A DNA stretch of 64,000 bases from Siphonodentalium dalli (Eukaryota > Mollusca > Scaphopoda > Gadilida > Siphonodentaliidae), in contig CP136066.1 in assembly GCA_032622095.1 (NCBI GenBank), positions 42,049,835 to 42,113,834 of the forward strand, given 5' to 3'. Numbering within the stretch: the stretch's first letter is position 1; the number at the start of each line of letters is the position of its first letter. A program made the translations under genes and the position numbers. This document shows positions 24,901 to 39,900 of this stretch, piece by piece. The notes beneath the pieces were generated by a model that was given only the letters and a program-made list of their open reading frames with translations, was not told the DNA's origin and ran no database searches.

Positions 24901-27900
24901 CATACCCTCAAACTGGTGAATTCAGCTTTGATTCTCATACCCTCAAACTGGTGAATTCAGCTTTGATTCTCATACCCTCAAACTGGTGAATTCAGCTTTG
25001 ATTCTCATACCCTCAAACTGGTGAATTCAGCTTTGATTCTCATACCCTCAAACTGGTGAATTCAGCTTTGATTCACATACCCTCAAACTGGTGAATTCAG
25101 CTTTGATTCTCATACCATCAAACTGGTGAATTCAGCTTTGATTCTCATACCATCAAACTGGTGAATTCAGCTTTGATTCTCATACCCTCAAACTGGTGAA
25201 TTCAGCTTTGATTCTCATACCCTCAAACTGGTGAATTCAGCTTTGATTCTCATACCCTCAAACTGGTGAATTCAGCTTTGATTCTCATACCCTCAAACTG
25301 GTGAATTCAGCTTTGATTCTCATACCCTCAAACTGGTGAATTCAGCTTTGATTCTCATACCCTCAAACTGGTGAATTCAGCTTTGATTCTCATACCCTCA
25401 AACTGGTGAATTCAGCTTTGATTCTCATACCCTCAAACTGGTGAATTCAGCTTTGATTCTCATACCCTCAAACTGGTGAATTCAGCTTTGATTCTCATAC
25501 CCTCAAACTGGTGAATTCAGCTTTGATTCTCATACCCTCAAACTGGTGAATTCAGCTTTGATTCTCATACCCTCAAACTGGTGAATTCAGCTTTGATTCT
25601 CATACCCTCAAACTGGTGAATTCAGCTTTGATTCTCATACCCTCAAACTGGTGAATTCAGCTTTGATTCTCATACCCTCAAACTGGTGAATTCAGCTTTG
25701 ATTCTCATACCCTCAAACTGGTGAATTCAGCTTTGATTCTCATACCCTCAAACTGGTGAATTCAGCTTTGATTCTCATACCCTCAAACTGGTGAATTCAG
25801 CTTTGATTCTCATACCCTCAAACTGGTGAATTCAGCTTTGATTCTCTCAAAAATGGATGGATTTTAAGGCCTGCCGGTAGTAGTATTTATTTACAACTTT
25901 GCTCTAAATTAATAGTCTAGATGTTGTTTTGTCATATGTCCATGTACCGTAATGCTCTAATTAATCGACCTCTTAACCAAAGCAGAATTATGAGTAACTT
26001 TTCAGGATTTAGTCGGAAATATGGCTTGTTGCCATTCATCGGAAAGCTCTCGGGGAGAGCTTTCCGATGAATGGCAACAAGCCATATTTCCGACTAAATC
26101 CTGAAAAGTTACCCATAATTCTGCTTTGGTTAAGAGGTCGATTAATTAGAGCATTACTGTATGTACTATTTGGTTTATGTAAAATTATCTTTAGTGTACT
26201 GACTGTACTCGTTGGAACTTTCAAAGCTTTCGTAATGAGTTGTCACAGTATTATGTCATTTTAAAATTATATACGGGGCACATGCAAATTTTTTAGTCCA
26301 AAAAAAATAGATTTGGTTGCACTTTCCCTACGGACCATATTTTAAACCCCCTGCCCTAATTTTTTGTTCATGGTTTCCCAGAAGATATGTTTGAAATTGT
26401 TTGTAATATAAATAATAAAACACAAAAAAAAACAACAACACCTTTCAATGTCTCAAATTGTTTTCAGCTAAATATATTATTTTCATGCTCATTTGCATCA
26501 ATTGGTTTTCAAGTATGAATTCTCAGTTTAACCCTTTGAGTGCCAGGTCGATTTTTGTATCAACCCATATACCCTGTGCCAATGCATTCTCTTATATATG
26601 CGAGTCGACCATAGGTCGCCTCGCATATATAAGAGAATGCATTGGCCTAACAATTTTTGTTTTTTTTTGTTTTACAATTTATTTACAATTTTAATAATTT
26701 ATTCTTATATTCTTTAACAGACTTATTTTGTAGGTTTAGGGCCGATGAGATCGGCTCCTGGCACTCAAAGGGTTAATTGTTTACAGAATTTGGCCATTGT
26801 AAAATGTACTAGAGATCCTTAATAGTCTTTCAGTATGGACTGCCGTTCTACATGCAGTATTTGGCCCATTGGCCAGAATACTTCCAGGTGGCCGAGACTC
26901 CAACTGGAGAAATCATGGGATACAGTAAGTTTATTAATATGCCCACACCCCCGAGGTGGTTTGGGGTATATTGTCTAGGGCTTCGTCCGTCAGTCTGTCC
27001 ATCAGTCCAAACATATCACCTTATAACTCGGGGTGTTAATTAACGGATTTTGTTGTCCTTTGGCATGGTGATAGCACAGCTTGGGGGAAGTATACCCACA
27101 TGCTATGGGTTTTGTTCATTCATTTTTACCAGAGTTACTGTCCTTACGGACCTTTTTGATTCGGACATTTACAAATTTTGTGTCCGTACAAACATTCGGC
27201 TTGTAACTTTGGCATGGATCATCAGATTTGGTTGTGCTTTGATATGGTGATAGCACATGTTGTGGGGAAACCATACTTACTAGAGTTACGGTCCTTTTTT
27301 GACATGGAAATTTGTTAATTTTGTGTCCGAAAGAACATTTCAGCTTGTAACTTGGGCAAGTATAATCGGATTCTGATGTGCTTTGTTATGGTGATAGCAA
27401 AGCTCGGGGGAAATGATACCGACTTACTACAATAATGCCCTAAGTAATCGACTCTTTAACTACAGCAGAATTATTGGTAACTTTTCAGGATTTAGTCGGA
27501 AATATGGCTTGTTGCCATACATCGGAAAGCTCTCGGGGAGAGCTTACCGATTAATGGCAACAAGCCATATTTCCGACTAAATCCTGAAATGTTACCCATA
27601 ATTCTGCTGTAGTTAAAGAGTCGATTACTTAGGGCATTACTGTACATGTTATATCAGATGTCCATTTAATGTCAAAGCTACAAGATTTATAAGTAAATAG
27701 AGCCTTGTTTACCAGAGAATTTTATTTGTTGCGTTATCAGAAAATGTAAACATTAAACAATTGTCAATATACTAAATGATCGTATAATCACTTTACCTTT
27801 TTCTATCACGATAAATTATATATCATTTTGAAGACTTATTAATCGCAGACATGTCAGATGATTACTGTTATAGAAGAGTAACGGGATGTGACTTGGTCCA

Positions 27901-30900
27901 AAACAGCATCCACCCAACTGATATCCCAAGCTGTTACAGCATCAACCTAACTGATATCCCAAGCTGTTACAGCATCAACCTAACTGATATCCCAAGCTGT
28001 TATAGCATCAACCCAACTGATATCCCAAGCTGAACCCAACTGATATCCCAAGCTGTTACAGCATCAACCTAACTGATATCCCAAGCTGTTACAGCATCAA
28101 CCCAACTGATATCCCAAGCTGTTACAGCATCAACCCAACTGATATCCCAAGCTGAACCCAACTGATATCCCAAGCTGTTACAGCATCAACCCAACTGATA
28201 TCCCAAGCTGAACCCAACTGATATCCCAAGCTGTTACAGCATCAACCCAACTGATATCCCAAGCTGAACCCAACTGATATCCCAAGCTGTTACAGCATCA
28301 ACCCAACTGATATCCCAAGCTGTTACAGCATCAACCCAACTGATATCCCAAGCTGAACCCAACTGATATCCCAAGCTGAACCCAACTGATATCCCAAGCT
28401 GAACCCAACTGATATCCCAAGCTGAACCCAACTGACATCCCAAGCTGAACCCAACTGATATCCCAAGCTGTTGTGGGCAGAGAAGACTTGGTCTACACTA
28501 AAAGCAATGGAACTCTGCATGCTTTTCACAATATTTTTCAAACATTATGTTTAACCCTTTACCCAACAAACCGGCCAAAACCGGCCAAATAAAGATTCAA
28601 CAGCCTAAAATATCTTCGGTCTGTCTCAATAGAACCATACACATATGGATATCATTGGAACCGGCTCCTTGACCACACTGTGATAGTTACAGTTATGCCC
28701 TGTGCCAATGCATTCTCTTATATATGCGAGTCGACCATAGGTCGCCTCGCATATATAAGAGAATGCATTGGCCTAAAACAAATCTTTTTTTAACACTTTT
28801 TACCATTTTTTCTTACATTCTTTAACAATTTTATAATTTTTAATGTGTTAAGCCAATGCATTCTCTTATATATGGGAGGCGACCTATGGTCGACTCGCAT
28901 ATATAAGAGAATGCATTGGCACAGGGCCCTTCTGTTGGGTAAAGGGTTAATTAAAAGTATAAAAATAAATTGAGATATTCAAATAGTACAGTTTAAAATA
29001 TACATCAACTTTTTTCCCCTCCCAAATATTTGTAAACCAGGAAATGATATTGTGAGTGGCCTACATGTATTTTTTATTTTTTTCAGTCATGGGGAAAGCT
29101 GAGGGCACATCGGAGCTGTGGCATGGGCATGTGACGGCTCTTACTGTAGCCCCAGAGTTCCGCAGACTCGGCCTAGCCGGCACATTGATGAAAAATCTGG
29201 AAGAGATCTCAGAGAGGTGCTTATCTCGGTCACAGTTTAACCCCTTCTTTACTAAATGGATTCTCCCATTCAGTTATAAAAGTACTAGTATATACACAGA
29301 ACGACACGATGTGTAAATGGGTTTGTCGATATGGCACGAGTGCTGTCGTGGAAGGTTAGAACGAGAGGCGCTTGTGCCTCGAGTTCTATCCTTCCGCGAC
29401 AGCACGAGTGCCGTATCGACAAACCCATTTACACATCGTGTCGTTCTGTGTTTATTACACGCTTCGCGTCCTAGAATCCGTGCATTAAAAATACAGGATT
29501 AGAAGGTTTGTTTAGGCTCATACAGGGCGTGTTTGTCATCTGTGATGATTCTTTTATTTAAATAATTCCAGTTTCATGGTTGAGGCGAACATCATGTACG
29601 TCATTTTACGTCAACGAGATATGTATGGAACGTACGTTCCATACGGATTTGTAAATATGGAACAGCAATAACACTGTACTTCTAGGAACAAGCGTGTAAT
29701 AAAAGTTAGAATGGTCTGTTATTCATCTGGAGTGATGGATTCTCCCATTCAGTTATACTTATGTACATGTACCTATGAAGTTATGAACAACAATGCAAAA
29801 TTAAACAACTTAAGTATCACCGTAACATATTCCTGTACCAAATTAAGCAGTATTCACACCCGATATTTCTTTGACCACCTAAAAATAGTGTCAATTTCCA
29901 CATTATTGCTGATAACATATACCTCACGATCTTGAAAAATATACAGGTATTGCAAGATGATCAAGCAGGTCACAGCATGAAGACATTAAGATAATCATAT
30001 TGACTACTCAGTTAAAGCATAAAAAATTACTACAGTCTCCATCTCACACCCTGACCCCCCCCCCCCCCCACCTAACCCCATGCCCCCAACCCTTCTTGCC
30101 CATGTATATACGGAACTACACACATTGTGAGTGAATACCCACATGCACAATGCATCCTCAATTATACGTAAACATTATACTTTATCATTATAATCGCATA
30201 ACGGCACTGCCAGAAGTTAAACTTTATGTGGGGTCCTGTTCTTGTAAATCAAATATATTGTTTGAATATCAATTAAATTTCATTCAATCTTGATAAAAGC
30301 AAGCCTTGATATAGTGAGCCTGTCATTTGCAGAATGAGGTCCCCAGAGGGTGAATTTGGTGATGCTAGCCCACTATGCGGGGTAGCATCACTAAATTCAC
30401 CCTCTGGGGACCTCATTCTGCAAATGATAGGCTCACTATTTCAAGGCTTGGATAAAAGTATACATTGGAATGGTTTGTTATTCATCTGGAGGGATGTTCA
30501 GGAAATAGAAGAAGACTTATTATTATCCATACCTTAACTAACATTCTTTCTGATTGGGTCAAAGCCGCCACGTGATAATCTGGGAAAAAGTCATATTGGA
30601 CTCCCGAATGTCATATTGGACTCCCAAATGTTCAATATGACTTTTTTATCGGGACTCTGTGATGTCATGAATTAACTCTATCATGATATGAATCGGTGGA
30701 ATTGTGATGCGCGCGCAACACTGGTGGATATAGCAGACGTTTAACTTCCGCATTGAGTTGCGGTGAAAAAGTCATATTGGACTCGACACTGCGTGTCTCG
30801 TCCAATATGACTTTTCTCCACAACCTGGACTCGTACAAGAAAGACACATACTGTACACAACATTGTATAATAGGAACTACTTGTACTTATCAATGAGTAT

Positions 30901-33900
30901 TTAGTACAGAAAGAGGTGCAGATTTATGCCTAAATTTAAAGATGTACATTGTACATGTGTTCAGGATTCCAATCTTATTTTAGCAACAAAAACAAATCTT
31001 ATTATTTAAAGACATATTATGGACTTGTCTGGATGCGTGAAGCTGATAAGTTAGTACTCAGGTGCTATGCCAACTGTGGGAATATACCATTTTACTAACA
31101 TCGCCGAAAATATCAAAGAAATCCAGCATACCACTCCATAGATATCATGGTCTGAACTACGCATAATTGTAAATATTTACATCTCGATTCGGGGCGCAAC
31201 AATCGGCGATAAACTAATGCAATTGATTTCGCCATCAAGAGTCATTGCATTTAATTAATATACCGGTATAAGAATGGCCGTGTGTGTGCTGTAAACTTGG
31301 GTTAATATTCGTAAAAATAACTACTTTGAGCAAGATTATTCTCCATTTCTATTTGATCACCCAACCGGAGTGTTTCACATCACTTTAAACCTTTCTATAC
31401 TAAATACTACCCCCTGCAACGAGTTGTGGGGGGGGGTATACTGATATCAACTTGTCTGTCCGTCTGTCGAGCCGTCTGTCCGTCCGTCCGTCAACTTTTT
31501 TTTAAACATCTTCTCCTCTGAAACCATCATACCGAATTGGTTCATATTTGGTGTGGATGTTCCCTAGGTGACTCTCATTCAGATTTGTTCATATGAGGTC
31601 ACTGGGTCAAATAGTTGCGAAACCAGGGCCATAACTCTATTCCTCCATAGTAATTCTTACAACAACTTCTTGTCCATAACCATTCTGCTGATTTAGCTAA
31701 TATTTGGTATGGAGGGTCCTTGGGTGACTGGTGTTCAGATTTGTTCAAATGAGGTCACCCGGTCAATTAGTTGAGAAACCAGGGCCATAACTCATAGTAA
31801 TTCTTACAATGACTTCTTCTAAAAAAAAATATTGGGCCGATTTAGCTTATATTTGGTACTGAGGGTCCTTGGGGGGACAGTGGTTCAGATTTGTTCAAAT
31901 GAGGTCACTGTGTCGAATGTGGGCGGAGCCAGTGACATAACTCAAAAAAACAAAAAACCCACACAAAAAAAATTCAGATTGAACTCATTGCTCAATTTAA
32001 CACACAAAATTTGTTTTAATTTTTTTTTATAACATGTTATAAAATTTGAAAAACTCACATAATTATAACATCCTCTGAGTTATGAAACTTCAGTCTTTAA
32101 TGAAATCACAGAAACTTTCCATCACCCACCCCCCCCCCCCCCCCACCCTCACATGACCCAGGCCCCCACCCTGCCAACAGCCCCTTTACCCATATCATAT
32201 CTCTCCAGAAGCACTTATTATATCTGCCAATATTATATCTACCAGAGGACTGGGCTTCAGAGAGACAGCCAGGTCATTAATTGAGATCAGAATGACAGAT
32301 TAGAGATTAGAATGTTATTGGACAGGTTTGTGTAAACACTGTGCTAGCAATGGTGCTTGTTGTTATTATCAAATTCAAACATAATTATTTTCTCAAGCCT
32401 GAATTTAGTGTGTCTGACATTTGCAGAATGAGGTCCCCAGAGGGTGAATTTAGTGTTGCTACCCTGTACAGCAGGCTAGAATCACCAAATACACCCTCCA
32501 GGGACCTCATTCTGCTTAGGCCTCATCTTCTGGGAAGTATCTTGAGTGTAAAATTAGAAATTTTTGTTTTAGTTACTTTTTGACTTTTTCCATTCTGTTC
32601 AGTTTCTATGTCCCCTAATTTGCAAAAGATAAAATGCATAATTGAGGTGCTCAATGGGTGTGCATAACCAACTTCAACAGTAGAACTTCAGTCTGTTTCT
32701 AGGTTTCCCATGGCAGTTGAGGCCTAATCAGACTGAGTGTGAATTCGGTGATGCTAGCCTGCCTTGCGGAATAGTGTCATTAAATTCACCTTTTGGGGAC
32801 CTCATTCTGCAAATGTCAGACACTAAATTCAGGCTTGGCTGTTTCATATTATTTTCTTAACCACCACTTATCCAGGTGAAGACAAATTGGGGGGGTATAT
32901 TGGATTGAATTTGTCTTCTGTCTGTCAGGCAGTCCTTCTATCCATCTATCTGTTGGGATGTCTATCCATCTGTCTTTCAACAATTGTTTTCTTCTCCATA
33001 TTAAAGACCGAATGTGTTTATATATTTTGGTGTGCATGTTCCCTAGGTGACTCACAATCAGATTTGTTCAAATAAGTTCATCAGATCAAATAGGTGCAAA
33101 GCCAGGACCATAACTGTTTCCTTCCATAGTAATTCTTAAAACAATTTCTTCTCAAGAACCATTGGGCCTATATAGCTTATATTTGGTATGGAGGGGCCTT
33201 GGGTGACCGGGGTTCAGATTTGTTCAAATGTGGTCATTTTTAGGAAAAGAGGCCCCCAGAGGGTGAGGTGAATTTAGTGATGCTAGCCCACCTTGCGGAA
33301 TAGTGTCATTAAATCCGCCATTTGGGGACCTCATTCTGCAAAGGTCAGACACACTAAATACAGGCTTGGCTGTTCCAAAATTATTTTCTTAACCACCACT
33401 TATCCAGGTGAAATCATACCCTGATTTTTCAAAGAAAAATGGGGGGGGGGGTATATTGATATTGATATTACTAGATAAATGGATCTCATAGATGGAGATT
33501 CACATTTGTTCTAATAGGGGCAGAGATAAGAGATTTAACTCTCCTCTACACTGTTTGGTACTGGTATAATAATATTGATTTCTTAGTAAGGCAGCCTGGG
33601 TGAGGGCAATGTTTGAGGCAATGGGTAGTGAGTGTAGAGGGGGTGGAGTTTTGACCCCCTACTTTAATCAAAAATTTAAACAGTTGAAAATTTCATGCCT
33701 GATACAATATTATTTTCTTAACCACCACTTACCAGATTAAATCATGCCCTTATTTTTCAAAGAAAATTGGGGGGGGGGGGGGTATATTGGATATTGGGGG
33801 GTATATTGATATTACTAGATGAATGGATCTCATAGTTGGGGATTCACATTTGGCAATGGGGAGGGAGAGTAGAGGGGGTGGAGTTTTGACCCCCTACCTT

Positions 33901-36900
33901 GGTCAAATCACCAGTCCATATATGTTCCTACTTCAGGTTAAACTGTTGGACAGATCTAGAATTGGCCACAAATTTTAACTTTATGGGGGTGTCAGGTTGG
34001 TAATTTTCAAATGGGGTCACCTTGTCAAATAGGGGCCAAGCGAAGGACAGTTTTCCTCTTAATATGCTTCCTTCACAAGGACCATCAGGTCTATTTTACT
34101 GATATTTAGAATGAAGGGTTCTTTGGTGTATGGGATTCAAATTTATTCAGATGGGGTCACCAGGTTAAATGGGGTGGGACCAGGGACATAACTGTATGTC
34201 TCTATAGTAATACTTAATATGTCTTCTCAAGAGAGGTTGGACTATTTAGCTTACATATAGCATGGAGGATCCTTTAGTGTCTCAGATTCAGATTTGTTAA
34301 CATGAGGTCAACCTGTTAAGAAATGACGGGGCTATGGGGACTTAACACTTTTGCGTCTAATAAAATCATTAAAATACAAAATTCATTAAAACATCTACCT
34401 TGGAACTACCTGACTGATTAATCTGACATACATGTATGGTGTTTTGGGTCCATGGATAATTGGGCTTCAAACATGTCTAAATGGTTTTATAAAAAGGCGC
34501 TTGTGAGATTGGAAATTTCCAACAATTGAGAAAGTTTGAGATGTCGGTTGTGAAATTCCAACCTATTAGACTTGGGAGTCTGGAGCCCGGTCGGGAGGGG
34601 ATTTGTTGAGCTGGAGGAGGGGGGGTGGGGTGATCAGTAGTGTACAGTTGGTAATTTCAAGGTAGATATTCACCGATCTACATACAGTAATGCTCTAAGT
34701 AAGCGACTTCTTAACCACAGCAGAATTATGGGTAACTTTTCAGGATTTAGTCGGAAATATGGCTTGTTGCCATTCATCGGAAAACTTTCATCGGAAAGCT
34801 CTCACCGAGAGCTTTCCGATGAATGGCAACAAGCCATATTTCCGACTAAATCCTGAAAAGTTACCCATAATTCTGCTGTGGTTAAGAAGTCGCTTACTTA
34901 GAGCATTACTGTACATGAAGCCTCTCTAGCCACATATCCTGTTTAGATCTACTTCTTTTAAAATGATTATGAAAAGTTCTGACTGTTGTGGTCTCCAGAG
35001 TCCCAGTCTTATCAGTCTTTGCAGTCTGGTGAGCGACCCCACAGTCTTTGACTGTCTTGTTTGGTATGGAGCCACCATGTCAAATAGGGACAGAGCCCAG
35101 GACCAAACTATTTTCTTCAAATTTACTTACTTTAAGTCTTAACACGTTGATTGCCAACTACGAGTTACATGTATCTCATACTTTTTGCTTGTAATTGAAT
35201 GGGAGCCGGCACTCAACGTGTTAATATGTTTTTTTTCACAAAACCATCAGGTCTATTTTGCTGACATTTACATGGAGTAGGAAGATGACCTGGATTAAAA
35301 TTTATTCAGTTAGGGTCACATGGTGAAATAGGGCGAGACCAGGGACATACCGCTAACTCTTTCCCTCTATAGTAACTCTTAAAACTTCTTCTAACCCTTT
35401 ACCCAACAGAAGGGCCCTGTGCCAATGCATTCTCTTATATATGCGAGTCGACCATAGGTCGCCTCGCATATATAAGAGAATGCATTGGCTTAACACATTA
35501 AAAATTATAAAATTGTTAAAGATTGTAAGAAAAAATGGTAAAAAGTGTTAAAAAATGATTTTTTTTAGGCCAATGCATTCTCTTATATATGCGAGGCGAC
35601 CTATGGTCGACTCGCATATATAAGAGAATGCATTGGCACAGGGTATAACTATAACCATCACAATGTGGTCAATGAGCCGGTTCCAATGATATCCATATTT
35701 GTATGGTTTTATTGAGACAGACCGAAGATATTTTAGGCTGTTGAAGCTTTATTTGGCCGGTTTTGGCCGGTTTGTTGGGTAAAGGGCTAAAGAACCATTG
35801 GACTATTTAGCATATTATATCAGTTCCTTCTCAGTGCTCGCATCATGAATGGCTTTGGGCTGTGCGTGACTCCGAGGGACCCCTCCACCGGTGGGGGATG
35901 TATTCCATCAGCAGGCAGTAGGTTATAGTTCTGTAGTAGAGCTGACAAGAACAGGTAGAATTCCATTTTAGCAAGAGACTCTCCTGGACACAGACGTCTT
36001 CCTGCAATGAAACGTCAACAATTTCTTTTAGCACACCCTGCAGGTCACCTCTCTCATCTCTCATGGTGACCTCTAGATGGGAGCCATCATTTTTTTTTTT
36101 TTACGAAATTCATTCAAATGCATGGTCGCCAGCAACTTTGTTGGATTTAAAATTTGAGTCCATCAGCACATTCTGCAGCACACATTGGAGAAATATTTTT
36201 AAAATTTACAGGCATTTTTAGGATCACTTCTAGATGGGAGCTATCAAATTTGAATGATTTTCGATGAAAACATTGGATTTTATTCTTCGCATTGGATTTT
36301 ATTCTTCGCATCTGTTTGTATGACTAAATAATTTCAGCTTGTTGACCTCTGGTATTGCTTAAACATTTAAACTTTCCGCAGGCATGTTTAGGATCATCTC
36401 GATGAAAAACATGGCCACCATCAGCCATCTTCCATTTTACACTTTGTATGACTAAATCCTTTGGCACACCCAACAGATAACATCCCTTCTCCGATCGTCA
36501 CCAGACTGGATATGGATCGTTGGGGTGACCACTAGATTGGAGCTATCAAATTGTTCCAAAAGCGGCATCTTGGATTTTACTCTTAGCATGACTAAATCAT
36601 TCGGCCCACTCTACAGGTGACATCTCTCATGCTGAATCCCAAACTTTATATACATGTATCTCTTCATGTTAACATCTAGAATTACTTGGACATTTCAACT
36701 TTACGCATTCCTAATCGCTATTGACAAACATGAAATTATCCCCTCTCCAATGAACTACAGTGTCCTTGACACTTCCATATACCATTGATTTTGACTTATG
36801 TTCGTTTATGTTTGTTTGTGCTTTTACGTTTTTAGTTAGGACCGTTGGACATAGGCCAATAGAATAGATTGAATAGCATATAGATCAAAAAGAGAGAGAA

Positions 36901-39900
36901 GCATCTGATTTCAGGGATAAGAACTTTCTTGTCCCTTGATTACAGTCTACCTACCAATTGAGAATGCAACAAATTCCTCTGGGATAATTTTCTTCCCCTT
37001 CTCATCAATGAATCTGGATGGCAGATACTTTGTGGGCTCTGGAAAATGAGTTTCGTCAAACAGTACCGAATGTATATTGTGTAAAAGAAGAGCATCTTGT
37101 GGTATGGTATAGCCATGGAATTGGGTCTCTTTAGACACGCAATGTGGAAAACCAATCGGTACAATACCAGAAATCCGTAATGTTTCCAAAACAGTTGCAT
37201 TCATGAGGGGCAAGGCAGATCTATCAGCCATTGATGGTTTGCGGTCGCTTTGGATGGCTGAATCAAGTTCTTCATGAAGTTGTCGTTGAAGAGTGGGATC
37301 TTGTAGAATGTATAAAAGGCAGAAACTCAAAGCTGAGGCTGTTGTGTTAGTTCCTGCTTCAAACAGTTCTTGCACAAACCTCGCAAGTTCGTCCTCTGAA
37401 ATGTATGAATGAAGAGACAGTTTTTTCTAAATAAATCATGGGGAGAAGTGCAAAGGAGAAAATACATGTAGGTAGCAGTATCCTAGATTGGATATTTGGT
37501 TTACCTGAAAAATTAAATCGAAGTGGTAAGTCGAGGAATTCGAATTCGAGTGAATGAAAATGGGCGCGAAAAGCTTTTATACCAAGGGTTAGTATTATGG
37601 GCTATCCAAGAGAATCATGGGAAGTTCAAAGGTCACTATAGTTTTGTCAAACAGAAACATACCGGTATAGAGTAATATTTATATAGTCTGTTGAGTATTA
37701 TTTCCGGTTTAGTAATTACAAATTTTGTAAACAAAATAGCCCCATTGTCACATATCAATGAAAAACAATTTTGTTTGTAGTGTCTAGGTGGAGGGGCCCT
37801 GGGGTAACAGTTGATAAGATGCATTGGACATTAATAGCCTTATTTAGGTCAACATAAGCCATTAATGTATAATATGTGAATGTTTCCATTATTCAAAGAA
37901 GCGTCTTTGCATGACTAAATCCTTTGGTACACCCTACAGTCCACATCCCTCAACCGATCATCACCAAACTTCATATGGCTCTTTGGGATGACCTCCTGAT
38001 GGGAGTCATAATTTTTTTTCCGAATTTCTTTAAAAAAACATGCTCTTTGCATGACTAGATCCTTTGCCAAATCCTACAGTCAACATCCCTCATCTGATCG
38101 TCACCAAACTTCATTTTATCTTCGGGGTTACCACTAGATGGGAGCTATACATTTTTTTTTAATTTCATTGGAAAATATGTCCGCCAGTGGCATTCTTGGA
38201 ATTTACTTTATATATATGTTTTCATGTTGACATCTAGTATTTAATACTTAGACATTTCAACTTTCCGCATTTCTTATCACTCCATTGACTGTAAGACATG
38301 AAATTATCCCACCTCCAAGTTAAGTTACAGTGTCATTGACACTTTCGTTAACCCTTTACCCAACAGAAGGGCCCTGTGCCAATGCATTCTCTTATATATG
38401 CGAGTCGACCTATCATTGGCTTAACACATTTAAATTATAAAATTGTTAAAGAATGTAAGAAAAATTAACTATAACCATCACAATGTGGTCAATGAGCCGG
38501 TTCCAATGATATCCATATTTGTATGGTTTTATTGAGACAGACCCAAGATATTTTAGGCTGTTGAAGCTTTATTTGGCTGGTTTTGGCCAGTTTGTTGGGT
38601 AAAGGGTTAAGGATATCCCCATAGGTGAAGTGGTTGGGTCATGTATGGATAAGATCGTCACAGTCTGGGCTAGACGAGGTTGGCACAGGTTGAAATCCCG
38701 ACTTGGGCAAATCATATCAGGACCTATTTTCGAGCTTAATAAAAAAAATGAGAAACTGTCCATGCTCACTGAAGCGTGCAAGCACATTTGAAGCAATGCA
38801 CATGCACTCATACTATAAAGTCTTTGTTTCATAAATCTGTTAGATATAAGAACCATTTATTTAGCAATAGCAAACAGCGATTCAATGATGGTTTCGTTAA
38901 CACAAGCTCAATGATCTAACTATAAACATCTAAATTTATAAAAAATTTATATTGAAAGTTATTCATAACTTATTCACATGTATATATTTTATTAATTCGC
39001 CGAGTACCGTGTATCGGGATTACGCGAACACTCAGCACTGTGAAAATTGACTGAGTACCTATGGGATGGACCGGTACTGGTTCCATTGAGAAGCCTGAAC
39101 CAAATCAATTAACCAATCTAGGTGGGGAATTCATGAGATATAGCAGTAGCCAGGATGTCATGGATTTCTTTAACCCTTTACCCAACAAACCGGCCAAAAC
39201 CGGCCAAATAAAGCTTCAACAGCCTAAAATATCTTCGGTCTGTCTCAATAGAACCATACAAATATGGATATCATTGGAACCGGCTCCTTGACCACATTGT
39301 GATAGTTATAGTTATGCCCTGTGCCAATGCATTCTCTTATATATGCGAGTCGACCATAGGTCGCCTCGCATATATAAGAGAATGCATTGGCCTAAAAAAA
39401 ATCTTTTTTTAACACTTTTTACCATTTTTTCTTACATTCTTTAACAATTTTTTAATTTTTAATGTGTTAAGCCAATGCATTCTCTTATATATGCGAGGCG
39501 ACCTATGGTCGACTCGCATACATAAGAGGATGCATTGGCACAGGGCCCTTCTGTTGGGTAAAGGGTTAAACCAAAATATCTTACTTTCTCTCAACCTGTT
39601 GCTCTCAAAATGATCTTCTCGCCTTAATTGTTTGTATGTGTACTACTAGTATTTAATAAATAGAGCATGGTTTGGAGTTGGCTATGCAGATATAGTGCCC
39701 AGTGGGGTGGGTATAGTTCACAACGCGTAGCACTATATATATGAATTCAAGTTCAATAATCTGAAATGCACAGTAATTAGGTTTTGTTTTGAATGCATGA
39801 ACACCCGAAACTGTATTACAAGGTGAATTCAACTGAATGTTGCCACTTTGCAAGTTGATGTCTTTCCTGTAAAAACACTTTTCACAGTAATGTTTTATTT

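Noticed and set aside
24440-25846. CRISPR-like regular array
   Set aside because: Units are contiguous with no unique spacers, the context is a eukaryotic intron, and no cas genes exist. It is a minisatellite.
28234-28541. ORFs with '[10 protein letters not shown]' repeats
   Set aside because: Periodic translation of the intron 3 minisatellite.
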